Source of the DNA: Streptomyces pluripotens
Lineage (GTDB): Bacteria; Actinomycetota; Actinomycetes; Streptomycetales; Streptomycetaceae
Reading direction: 5' to 3'
Assembly (NCBI RefSeq): GCF_000802245.2
Contig: NZ_CP021080.1
Span: 1,116,001-1,180,000 of the forward strand
DNA length: 64,000 bases
A model generated the notes under the pieces. That model ran no database searches, was not told the origin of the DNA, and worked only from the letters and a program-made list of their open reading frames with translations. Positions 15,549-23,267 of the stretch are shown in pieces (position 1 is the first letter of the stretch; every line of letters begins with the position of its first letter). A program made the position numbers and the translations under genes.

Positions 15549-16225
15549 GGCTCCGGCTCCCTCCCTCGCTCGTCGTACGTCGTACCGCTGTCCGGGTGCC
15601 CGCTATGGGGCAGGTTGCTCGCGATGGCCTCTGTGCACCTTCCGACGGCTCCTCTGCACCCTACGCATGTTCGGCAAACCGTTTCATGCGCCCGTGCCAT
15701 CCATGTCCCGGCCTGGGCCGCGACCCTCACGGTTCACGCCAGTCCACGAGCTGCCCGCACGCATCGGGGCGACCGCTCCCACCGTATGCACAGCTGCCCG
15801 CGCGAGGCGGGGCCCGGACCGGGAGCGTGTCCCGGCGCGACGACGGACGGCGTGGCCGCCGCCGTTCAACGGATCACCACGACATGGTATTCAAGGCGTT
15901 TCCGCCCGCCGGTGTTCCCCGCCGCGCTCACGGGGCCCACACCCGAAGGGTGCAGCATAGCTCTCTGTGGTTGGCCGGATCCTTGTCGTGGTCGGCACAG
16001 CGGCCCGGCCGCCGGCCGGGCCGCTCGCGGGCACCAGATCCACCCGACTCCCTGCAGTTGCGCGCACCTCCGCAGGGCTGCGCACCACGCCGCCCGATGT
16101 GGATGCACGCATGCGCCGGCCGGGGCCCCGGCCGGCGCGGCACGGTCCACGTCCGGGAGGATCGGCTGGAGGACGGCGGCGAATCGGTCCTCTTCGCTGT
16201 CGGTGGTGTGCGGCATGATGCGAGC
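15549..16225. other. 677-base stretch without a supportable gene
   Basis: This region lies between the XRE-cupin start (minus) and the exonuclease start (plus) and should contain both promoters. Open frames on both strands are GC-driven and have Arg/Pro-rich translations with no recognisable domain. I found no tRNA T-loop signature and no strong inverted repeat. A local AT-richer patch near 15870-15895 could be promoter sequence. A decayed gene cannot be excluded. Confidence 0.4.
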
Positions 16226-17146
16226 GTGACCGGACGACTCATGCTCCTCGACACCGCCTCGCTGTATTTCCGCGCCTACTTCGGCGTCCCGGATTCCGTG
16301 AGGGCACCCGACGGCACGCCGGTGAACGCCGTGCGCGGCCTTCTGGACTTCATCGAAAGGCTGGTCAGGGACCACCGACCGGAGCAGTTGGTGGCGTGTA
16401 TGGACGCCGACTGGCGACCGCAGTGGCGGGTGGACCTCATCCCGACCTACAAGGCGCACCGGGTCGCCGAGGAGCACTCCGGCGCACCGGACGAGGAAGA
16501 GGTACCGGACACGCTCGCCCCGCAGGTACCGGTCATCGAGGACGTACTGGACGCGATCGGGATCGCGCGCGCAGGGGTGGCCGGGTACGAGGCGGACGAC
16601 GTGATCGGCACGTTCACGGCGCGCGCGGACGGCCCGGTGGACATCGTCACCGGCGACCGCGACCTGTACCAACTGGTGGATGACGGACGCGGGGTCCGCG
16701 TGCTCTATCCGCTCAAGGGGGTCGGCACGCTCCAGCTGACCGACGAGGCGGTGCTGCGCGAGAAGTACGGGGTCGGCGGGCGGGGGTACGCGGACCTCGC
16801 ACTGCTGCGTGGCGACCCGAGCGACGGTCTGCCGGGCGTGGTCGGCATCGGCGAGAAGACGGCCGCCAAACTGCTCGCTGAGTTCGGTGACCTCGCCGGC
16901 GTCGTGGCGGCCCTGGACGACCCGCGGGCCGCACTCACGCCGTCGCAGCGCAAGCGACTCACCGAGGCTCGGCCGTACCTCGCGGTCGCACCGAAGGTGG
17001 TGCGGGTGGCCGACGACGTCCTTCTGCCGGACGTCGACCCCTCCCTGCCGCGCACCCCGCGCGACCCGGTGGCGCTGGAGGGCCTGGCGAAACGGTGGGG
17101 GCTCGGCGGCTCCCTGCAGCGGCTGCTGACCACGCTCGCAGAATGA
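16226..17146 (+). CDS. 5'-3' exonuclease (Pol I N-terminal FEN-like domain)
   Basis: A 306-residue FEN/5'-exonuclease family protein resembling the isolated N-terminal domain of DNA polymerase I. The acidic metal-binding residues are visible in LMLLDTASLYFRAY, VACMDADWRPQWR, GYEADDVIG and VTGDRDLYQLVDD. The helix-hairpin-helix DNA-binding segment is GLPGVVGIGEKTAAKLLAEF. It likely removes RNA primers or flaps during replication and repair. GTG 16226 is chosen because the family N-terminus begins right there; the frame remains open far upstream without homology. Confidence 0.88.
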   Translation: MTGRLMLLDTASLYFRAYFGVPDSVRAPDGTPVNAVRGLLDFIERLVRDHRPEQLVACMDADWRPQWRVDLIPTYKAHRVAEEHSGAPDEEEVPDTLAPQVPVIEDVLDAIGIARAGVAGYEADDVIGTFTARADGPVDIVTGDRDLYQLVDDGRGVRVLYPLKGVGTLQLTDEAVLREKYGVGGRGYADLALLRGDPSDGLPGVVGIGEKTAAKLLAEFGDLAGVVAALDDPRAALTPSQRKRLTEARPYLAVAPKVVRVADDVLLPDVDPSLPRTPRDPVALEGLAKRWGLGGSLQRLLTTLAE

Positions 17147-17226
17147 TCACGGTCGACAGGTTCCGGTAGCGGGTCCCGCCGTCGCCCCCGGGAAAAAGAG
17201 ATGCCGACGCGGCACGAGGTGCTAAG

Positions 17227-17240
17227 TTAGGTAACCCTAA
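17227..17240. promoter_or_regulatory. Iron box (DmdR/IdeR-like operator)
   Basis: TTAGGTAACCCTAA is a near-perfect palindrome with the TTAGG and CCTAA half-sites of actinobacterial DtxR/IdeR/DmdR operators. It lies 20 bases before the start of the siderophore-interacting protein, immediately upstream of the Shine-Dalgarno. Iron-dependent repression is the expected outcome. Confidence 0.7.
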
Positions 17241-17260
17241 TTTCCTTGTAGGAGGCCGTA

Positions 17261-18106
17261 ATGGCAGAGCGTCCGAGACGAAAGCCGCGCAAGCTCCATA
17301 CCGCGCAGGTGGTGCGCACCGAGCGGCTGACCCCCCACATGCAGCGTGTGGTGCTCGGCGGCGAGGGCCTGTCCGGATTCGCCGCTGACACCTGCACGGA
17401 CCACTATGTGAAGCTGCTGTTCGCACCTGCGGGGGTGACCTACCCGGAGCCATTCGACCTGGAGCGGATCCGCGCGGAGTTCCCTCGCGAGCAGTGGCCG
17501 GTGACCCGGACGTACACCGTGCGCGCGTGGGACGGAGAGCACCGTGAGCTCACCCTGGACTTCGTCGTCCACGGCGACGAGGGCCTGGCCGGACCGTGGG
17601 CCACCCGCGTGCGGCCCGGCGAGACGGTCCGCTTCATGGGCCCCGGCGGCGCCTACGCACCCGCCCCGGACGCCGACTGGCACCTGCTCGCCGGTGACGA
17701 GAGCGCCCTGCCCGCGATCGCCCGTGCCCTGGAGAACCTGCCGACCGGCGCCCGCGTGCACGCCTTCGTCGAGGTGCAGGGCCCCGATGAGGAACAGAAG
17801 ATCGACTCCGATGTGGCAGTCGTCTGGCTGCACCGCGGGGACCGTCCGGTCGGAAAGGCCCTGCTGGAGGCGGTGCAGGCACTGGACTTCCCGGGGGGCA
17901 GACCGCACGCGTTCGTACACGGCGAGGCGGGCTTCGTGAAGGAGCTGCGGCGGCTGCTGCGCATCGAGCGGCAGCTCCCGCGCGAAGACCTGTCGATTTC
18001 CGGTTACTGGCGCCTCGGCCACGACGAGGACGGCTGGCAGGCCACGAAACGCGAGTGGAACTCCCGTGTCGAGGCCGAGCAGGAGGGTGACGCTACGGCC
18101 GCGTGA
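17261..18106 (+). CDS. Siderophore-interacting protein (FAD-dependent ferric-siderophore reductase)
   Basis: A 281-residue SIP-family flavoreductase that releases iron from imported siderophores by reduction in the cytosol. The FAD-binding domain holds the RTYTVR motif (about residues 85-90), followed by FVVHGDEGLAGPWATR. The NAD(P)H domain begins around WHLLAGDESALPAI and ends ISGYWRLGHDEDGWQATKREW. ATG 17261 follows AGGAGG. The TTAGG...CCTAA operator directly upstream fits iron repression. It stands alone, with no siderophore biosynthesis or uptake genes next to it. Confidence 0.92.
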   Translation: MAERPRRKPRKLHTAQVVRTERLTPHMQRVVLGGEGLSGFAADTCTDHYVKLLFAPAGVTYPEPFDLERIRAEFPREQWPVTRTYTVRAWDGEHRELTLDFVVHGDEGLAGPWATRVRPGETVRFMGPGGAYAPAPDADWHLLAGDESALPAIARALENLPTGARVHAFVEVQGPDEEQKIDSDVAVVWLHRGDRPVGKALLEAVQALDFPGGRPHAFVHGEAGFVKELRRLLRIERQLPREDLSISGYWRLGHDEDGWQATKREWNSRVEAEQEGDATAA

Positions 18107-18156
18107 GCGCCGTAGGGCGGCACGCCCACGGATGCCGTCGCTGACCCGCACCCGCC

Positions 18157-19095
18157 TCAGCAGGCCGTTTCGTTGATCTTACCGAAGGGAATGTGCACGC
18201 TGGGTGTGGTCCGGGAGGTACTCGCCAGGTGGGTCACCTGGTCATCGAAGAAGATGTGCGGTCTGAGCACCTCCATGATCGCGCCCTTGTCTATGCCTCC
18301 GAGGAAGAAGGCGTCGTTGACCGTCACGCCCCACTCCTTGAGGCTGCGCACGGCACGCTCGTGCGCCGGCGCGTTGCGGGCCGTCACGATGGAGACGTGC
18401 ACGCGGATCGCATAGCCGGGATCGTTCCTGCGCCGCTCCTCCTCACGGCGCTGTATCCGGTTCACGCCGGCGAGGAAGTCGCGCAACGGTCCGGGGTCGT
18501 GCGGAATACCCGCGTTGAGGGCCTCGTGGGCGCGGAACTCCTCCAGACCGCCGGACTGGTAGACCTGCTCGGCGGCGTCACTGGCGAGCACGCCGTCGAA
18601 GTCGAAGGCGATCCGCAGGTCCCGGTCAGTGAGATCGTCCGCGTACGGTGAACCGAGCACATGGCCGGCGGGCAGGCCGGCGGAGACGGCCTCGCGCACA
18701 TCGGGTCCGTCCGCCGACAGGAAGAGGGACATGTTCAGCGCCGTCATGTACGGGTACGGCGACCGCCCCTGTCTGAAGACGGCCCGGCTGATCGGCAGGC
18801 CGTGCGCCTGGATCGACCGCATGACCCGCAGGCCGGTGTCGGGATCGTTGCGGGAGAGGATGATGACCTCGACGAGAGGGTCCTGAGGGGCACAGAGGTC
18901 GTTCAGCGACAACAGTCGACGGACGAAGCCGAAGGCGACTCCCGGCCGCAGCGTGTCGTCGAGGTGCTCTTCCTGATAGGCCCGGTAGGCCTCTTCGCCC
19001 CGCTCCCGGAAGACCGCGTCCGACTCCGCCAGATCGAACAGAGCGCTAGAAGCGATGCCGATGACGAGTCGGTCGGCAAGCTCGAAAGAGGGCAT
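18157..19095 (-). CDS. 5'-nucleotidase (NT5C1-like)
   Basis: A 312-residue protein resembling the cytosolic 5'-nucleotidase family PF06189. It shows VIGIASSALFDLAESDAVF at the N-terminus, a HAD-like nucleophile motif RIAFDFDGVLASD near residue 160, VSIVTARNAPAHERAV (motif II Thr) and a terminal IFFDDQVTHL acidic motif. It would hydrolyse nucleoside monophosphates. The second Asp of DFDG is the usual acid/base. ATG 19095 is the natural start. It converges with the siderophore-interacting protein gene and diverges from the pseudouridine synthase gene. Confidence 0.85.
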   Translation of the reverse strand: MPSFELADRLVIGIASSALFDLAESDAVFRERGEEAYRAYQEEHLDDTLRPGVAFGFVRRLLSLNDLCAPQDPLVEVIILSRNDPDTGLRVMRSIQAHGLPISRAVFRQGRSPYPYMTALNMSLFLSADGPDVREAVSAGLPAGHVLGSPYADDLTDRDLRIAFDFDGVLASDAAEQVYQSGGLEEFRAHEALNAGIPHDPGPLRDFLAGVNRIQRREEERRRNDPGYAIRVHVSIVTARNAPAHERAVRSLKEWGVTVNDAFFLGGIDKGAIMEVLRPHIFFDDQVTHLASTSRTTPSVHIPFGKINETAC

Positions 19096-19341
19096 TCGGC
19101 GGCACCTTGGTGTGGCGGCAATGGTCTTGTGTCCCCCACATCCTGCCCACCGGGGAGAAGCCGTCATCAGGCAGGTGCCCGGCTTCTTCCGGAACCGGCC
19201 CGACGCGCCTCGGGGTCGCGGTGGCCGGGCACAGCCCGTCCGGTGCCTTCGGCTCGGGCCGCCGACGGTACCGCCGGTGGCCCAGGCGTTGCCGCTGCGG
19301 GGCTCGGGTACCCGGCACGGCGGCCCCGTACCCTTGGTGCG

Positions 19342-20292
19342 GTGAGACGCCGCACCCCGCCCCCTCCTGCCCCGCTCCCCCAGCGCGACGGTGTGGATCC
19401 CGTGCGGGTGCGGCTGCCTGCGGACGGGACGTGGGCCACGGTGCGGGAGCACCTGGTGGAGAGGCTGACCGGGGCCGGGCCCGGGGTCGTCGAGGGGATG
19501 CTCGACGCAGGGTTGGTCGTGGGGGCCGACGGGCGGGCGGTGGCACCGGACGCACCCTACCGGCCGGGAATGTTCGTGTGGTTCCACCGAGCGTTGCCCG
19601 CCGAGGTACCGGTGCCGTTCCCGGTGGAGGTGGTGTACCAGGACGCGCACATCGTCGTGGCCGACAAACCTCACTTCCTGGCCACGACCCCGCGCGGCAC
19701 GCACATAGCCGAAACCGCTCTGGCCCGGCTGAGGCGCGAGCAGGGCATCCCGACGCTGACCGCGGCACACCGGCTGGACCGGCTGACTGCGGGGCTGGTG
19801 CTGTTCACCGTGCGCCCCGAGGAACGCGGCGCGTACCAGACGCTCTTCAGGGACCGGCGGGTACGCAAGGAGTACGAGGCCGTCGCACCGTATGACCCGT
19901 CGCTGGTGCTGCCCCGGACCGTGCGCAGCAGGATCGTGAAGGAGCACGGTGTACCGGCCGCCCGGGAGGTGGCGGGCGAGCCGAACGCCGAGACCCGCGT
20001 GGACGTTGCCGACCGCCGAAACGGGCTGGCCCGGTACCGGCTCGTCCCGACAACCGGACAGACCCATCAGTTGCGGGTGCATCTGAACTCGCTCGGCGTA
20101 CCCCTCCTCGGTGATCCGCTGTACCCGGACGTGACCGGCCCGGTGCCACCCGGCGACTTCCGACGTCCGCTCCAACTGCTTGCGCGAAGAATGGAGTTCA
20201 CGGATCCGGTGACCGGAGTGGAGCACGCGTTCACCAGCGGGCGCGTGCTCCAAGCCTGGGCGTCCTACGCCGCCTGGGCTGCGGAAGGCTAG
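19342..20292 (+). CDS. RluA-family pseudouridine synthase
   Basis: A 316-residue pseudouridine synthase. An S4-like N-terminal region (residues 20-70) precedes the catalytic domain, with the RluA signature AHRLDRLTAGLVLFT; its HRLD aspartate is the nucleophile. Other family motifs are VVYQDAHIVVADKPHFLATT, TGQTHQLRVHLNSLG and LLGDPLYPD. It modifies uridine in rRNA or tRNA, but the exact site cannot be read from sequence. The GTG 19342 start gives VRRRTPPPPAPLPQRDG. The stop is seven bases from the convergent P450 stop. Confidence 0.88.
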   Translation: MRRRTPPPPAPLPQRDGVDPVRVRLPADGTWATVREHLVERLTGAGPGVVEGMLDAGLVVGADGRAVAPDAPYRPGMFVWFHRALPAEVPVPFPVEVVYQDAHIVVADKPHFLATTPRGTHIAETALARLRREQGIPTLTAAHRLDRLTAGLVLFTVRPEERGAYQTLFRDRRVRKEYEAVAPYDPSLVLPRTVRSRIVKEHGVPAAREVAGEPNAETRVDVADRRNGLARYRLVPTTGQTHQLRVHLNSLGVPLLGDPLYPDVTGPVPPGDFRRPLQLLARRMEFTDPVTGVEHAFTSGRVLQAWASYAAWAAEG

Positions 20293-20299
20293 CCTGAGG

Positions 20300-21790
20300 T
20301 CATTCGCCACGCCACCAGCGCAGCAGGCGTCGCAGGACGCCCCTGGGCCTGGCCGGTCCCGGTGCCGTACCTGCGGGTTCGGGCACGGCGCCGGGACGGG
20401 GAGCCGCCGGCCGCTGCTGGGTGGCCGGCGCCGGGTCGCTACTCAGGCTGCCGACCTGCCAGTTGGAACGCTGCGGTGGAAGAGGCATGGGCCGCGGCGG
20501 CAGGTCGACGTCCTGTTGGGGCTTGGGCTCGAAGCGCACGGGCAGGGCCACCAGGTGCCGGGAGGCGATCGACGCCCGCCAGCGCAGCTCCTCCTCGGCG
20601 CAGTCGAGCTGGATGTCCGGCAGCCGGGTCAGCAGGGCGTCGACACCGACGTCGGCGATGGCGCGGCCGATGTCCTGACCGGGACATTCGTGCGGGCCGC
20701 CGCCGAAAGCAAGGTGGGAGCGGTTTCCCTGCATGCTGGCGGACAGGTCCGGGCGGATGCGCGGGTCGAGGTTGCCCGGGGCAGGGGCGAACAGCAGCCC
20801 ATCGCCCTTGCGGATGCGCTGGCCGCCCAGCTCCGCGTCCTGCTTGGCGTAGTAGCCGAAGACGGTGCTGAACGGCGGCTCGTCCCACAGGGACTGCTCG
20901 ATCGCCTCCGGCACGGTCATCTGGCCGCCGTTGAGCTGGGCGCGGAAGCCCGGTTCGGTGAGGACCATGCGCAGGGCGTTGGCGAGGAGGTTCGCGGTGG
21001 CCTCGTAGGCCGCGAAGAGGACGAGGCGCAGGTGTTCACGGACCTCGTCGTCGCTGAGTCCTGCCGGGTGGGTGATGAGGTGACTGGTGAAGTCGTCCTC
21101 GGGCCGCGCGCGGCGCCGGGTAGTGAGCCGGCTCAGCGCGTCCATCACGTAGGTGTGGCTCTGGATGGCGGTCTCGGTGCCCTTGAGGGCGTCACGGGCG
21201 GCGTGCACCATCCGGTCGTTGTACTCCTCGGACATGCCGAGGATCTCGCACATCACGGCCATCGGCAGGTGCTCGGCGAACTGGGAGACCAGGTCGGCCC
21301 GGCCCCGTCCGCAGAAGTCGTTGACCAGGCCCTGGGTGTAGCGGCCAATGTGGCGCCGGACACTGCGGTGGTCAATGGTGGCCATGGCCGCCGTGACCGC
21401 GGCGCGCAACCGCTGGTGCTCGTCGCCCTCGGCGTGGGAGCAGATGGGCTGCCAAGCGATGTGCGGCATGAGCGGGTGGTCGGGCTTGACCATGCCCTCC
21501 TGGAGCGGGGTCCAGATGCGGCTGTCACGGGTGTACTGCGAGGGGGTGCGGACCAGTTGCAGGTTCTCGGCGTGCCCGAGGACCACCCACATCGGTACGT
21601 CGTCGTGGAGGAGCACGGGGGCCACAGCTCCGTGTTGCTCCCGCAGACGCTCGTAGAGGTCGCCCAGATCCTCCGAGTCGGGACCGTAGAGCCGGTGCAG
21701 CCCCCCGGGGCCGAGGCCGTGTGCCGGGCAACCGGGCGGCGGGCCGGGGGTGATGTCTGTGCCGGTGAGGGAATGGGGTTCAGGCGTCAC
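20300..21790 (-). CDS. Cytochrome P450 of the conservon, CYP157-like, lacking ExxR
   Basis: A 496-residue P450, last gene of the conservon operon. Heme ligand Cys369 sits in HLAFGGGPHECPGQDIG. The I-helix reads FAAYEATANLL instead of AGxxT. In the K-helix the otherwise near-universal ExxR is replaced by EQSLW (residues 298-302, bases 20885-20899), the exact variation described for CYP157 family members found in Streptomyces conservons. The C-terminal 80 residues are Pro-rich and end in a basic RRLLRWWRGE. The substrate is unknown. GTG 21790 is the start. RarE is the Streptomyces griseus counterpart in name; subfamily assignment is from memory. Confidence 0.88.
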   Translation of the reverse strand: MTPEPHSLTGTDITPGPPPGCPAHGLGPGGLHRLYGPDSEDLGDLYERLREQHGAVAPVLLHDDVPMWVVLGHAENLQLVRTPSQYTRDSRIWTPLQEGMVKPDHPLMPHIAWQPICSHAEGDEHQRLRAAVTAAMATIDHRSVRRHIGRYTQGLVNDFCGRGRADLVSQFAEHLPMAVMCEILGMSEEYNDRMVHAARDALKGTETAIQSHTYVMDALSRLTTRRRARPEDDFTSHLITHPAGLSDDEVREHLRLVLFAAYEATANLLANALRMVLTEPGFRAQLNGGQMTVPEAIEQSLWDEPPFSTVFGYYAKQDAELGGQRIRKGDGLLFAPAPGNLDPRIRPDLSASMQGNRSHLAFGGGPHECPGQDIGRAIADVGVDALLTRLPDIQLDCAEEELRWRASIASRHLVALPVRFEPKPQQDVDLPPRPMPLPPQRSNWQVGSLSSDPAPATQQRPAAPRPGAVPEPAGTAPGPARPRGVLRRLLRWWRGE

Positions 21791-21836
21791 GGTGATCGCT
21801 CCGGAACGGATGGTGTGGAGGTCGGTCGGCTGCGGG

Positions 21837-22457
21837 TCAGACGAGGGCGCCGGACAGGGCGAGGGAATGCAGGAAGCGCATCAAGGTCATCAGCACGTCC
21901 TTGCTGGAGGCGCGACGCCGCACGTCGCACTCGACGATCGGGATGTCCGGGCCGAGGTCCAGTGCTCCGCGTAGTTCCTCGATCGGGTAACGCGGCGCGT
22001 CGGGGAAGGAGTTGACGGCGACGACGAAGGGCACGCCGCGTTCCTCCAGCCGACCCATGACGTCGAAGCTCACTTCCAGGCGCCGAGTGTCGACCAGGAC
22101 CACGGCGCCGAGCGCACCTTCGAAGAGGCCGTTCCACAGGAACCAGAAGCGCTCCTGGCCGGGGGTTCCGAAGAGGTAGAGCACCAGCTTCTCGGTGATG
22201 CTGATGCGGCCGAAGTCCATGGCCACGGTAGTGGCCACCTTGGAGTCGGAACCGTAGTTGTCGTCCACGCCGATCCCGGCCTGGGTCATGGTCTCCTCGG
22301 TGGTCAGCGGCCTGATCTCGCTGACGGAACCAACCATGGTGGTCTTGCCGACACCGAAACCGCCCACGATCACGATCTTCACCGCGGCCTGGGCCGTGTG
22401 CGGCAGATGGTCCTCGGTACGCGGGCCGGGGATGGTGTCAGAGCTTTTGAAGTCCAT
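21837..22457 (-). CDS. cvnD: Conservon small GTPase-like ATP/GTP-binding protein
   Basis: A 206-residue MglA/Ras-like GTPase (RarD/CvnD). The P-loop is GGFGVGKTT (about residues 31-39), switch II is FGTPGQERFWFLW, and VVAVNSFPDAP takes the place of NKxD. It is the output switch of the conservon and is proposed to be regulated by the roadblock protein CvnB. It overlaps the 3' end of cvnC by 20 bases and precedes the P450 by 46 bases. Confidence 0.92.
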   Translation of the reverse strand: MDFKSSDTIPGPRTEDHLPHTAQAAVKIVIVGGFGVGKTTMVGSVSEIRPLTTEETMTQAGIGVDDNYGSDSKVATTVAMDFGRISITEKLVLYLFGTPGQERFWFLWNGLFEGALGAVVLVDTRRLEVSFDVMGRLEERGVPFVVAVNSFPDAPRYPIEELRGALDLGPDIPIVECDVRRRASSKDVLMTLMRFLHSLALSGALV

Positions 22458-22863
22458 GCATCACCGCTTCGAGGAGTGAACGGTCGGGGAGCGCCTGGCG
22501 GACGATCGGGGCGCGCGCCTGCACCAGTTCGGCCGTGATCAGCTCGGTGATCATCACGGTCATCGCGCTGAACGGCAGTTGCAGATAGGCCGAGAGCTCG
22601 GCCACGGACAGGGGGGCGGCACAGAGCCGGAGCACTGCGGCGTGCTCCGGTGTGGCGGCCGGCGGTGGCGCGGAGCGCGCCACGATCAACGTCACCAGGT
22701 CGAGTTCGGCGCGCGCGCCGTCGTCGGATCCGGCAATGGTGTAAAGCCGTTCGGGATTCTTGGGCTCGGGGTTCTTGGGCTCGGCCTGGCCGTCCGCGGT
22801 CCCGGGCGGGTTCGGCGGCGGAGGGGGCTGCGGCCGGTGCCGTTTGCGTTGTGGAGGTGTCAT
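22438..22863 (-). CDS. cvnC: Conservon DUF742 protein
   Basis: A 141-residue DUF742 protein (RarC/CvnC). The first 35 residues are basic and Pro-rich with a short tandem repeat PKNPEPKNPE. The DUF742 winged-helix-like domain follows, from LYTIAGSDDGARAELDLVTL through LCAAPLSVAELSAYLQLPFS. The function is unclear; it is an obligatory conservon component. Its ATG overlaps the cvnB stop by four bases and its end overlaps cvnD by 20, so translation is coupled on both sides. Confidence 0.9.
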   Translation of the reverse strand: MTPPQRKRHRPQPPPPPNPPGTADGQAEPKNPEPKNPERLYTIAGSDDGARAELDLVTLIVARSAPPPAATPEHAAVLRLCAAPLSVAELSAYLQLPFSAMTVMITELITAELVQARAPIVRQALPDRSLLEAVMHGLQKL

Positions 22864-23267
22864 ACGGTCTGCCCGTTCCGCCGGGGCGGACTGGTGAGGT
22901 GGGCGCCGATCCGGACGACGAGGTCGCGCATCATGCCGCTCATCCGGCCCGGTTCACAGGTCACGTCGGCGAGGACGGCGAGGTAGGCGTTGGCGCCCCC
23001 CGCCGACATCAGGTAGAAGTAGCCGCCGTCGATCTCGATGACGACGAGCTTCATCTCACCGGCGCCGGGGATCTCCTGGATGATGGCACCGGCCAGGCTC
23101 TGCACGCCCGCGCAGGCAGCGGCCACCCGGTCGGCGGCGTCGGGGTCGCCGCCGTAGCGGGCGATGCGCAGTCCGTCGGCGGAGAGGACCACGATCATCT
23201 GGATACCGGGTACGCCGTCGTTCAGCTGCTTGAGCATCCAGTCGAAGTTGCCTCGCTGCTGGATCAC
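22860..23267 (-). CDS. cvnB: Conservon roadblock/LC7-domain protein
   Basis: A 135-residue roadblock/LC7 protein (RarB/CvnB), related to MglB, the GTPase-activating partner of MglA-type GTPases. It has the pattern LNDGVPGIQMIVVLSADGLR, ACAGVQSLAGAI and GYFYLMSAGGANAYLAVL typical of the family. It is expected to dimerise and modulate CvnD. The GTG start overlaps the cvnA stop (GTGA). Confidence 0.92.
   Translation of the reverse strand: MIQQRGNFDWMLKQLNDGVPGIQMIVVLSADGLRIARYGGDPDAADRVAAACAGVQSLAGAIIQEIPGAGEMKLVVIEIDGGYFYLMSAGGANAYLAVLADVTCEPGRMSGMMRDLVVRIGAHLTSPPRRNGQTV

Noticed and set aside
15596..16225. Long in-frame extension upstream of the 5'-3' exonuclease
   Set aside because: The translation is low-information Arg/Pro/Ala sequence. 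Family homology begins exactly at GTG 16226, so the extension is an open frame created by high GC.
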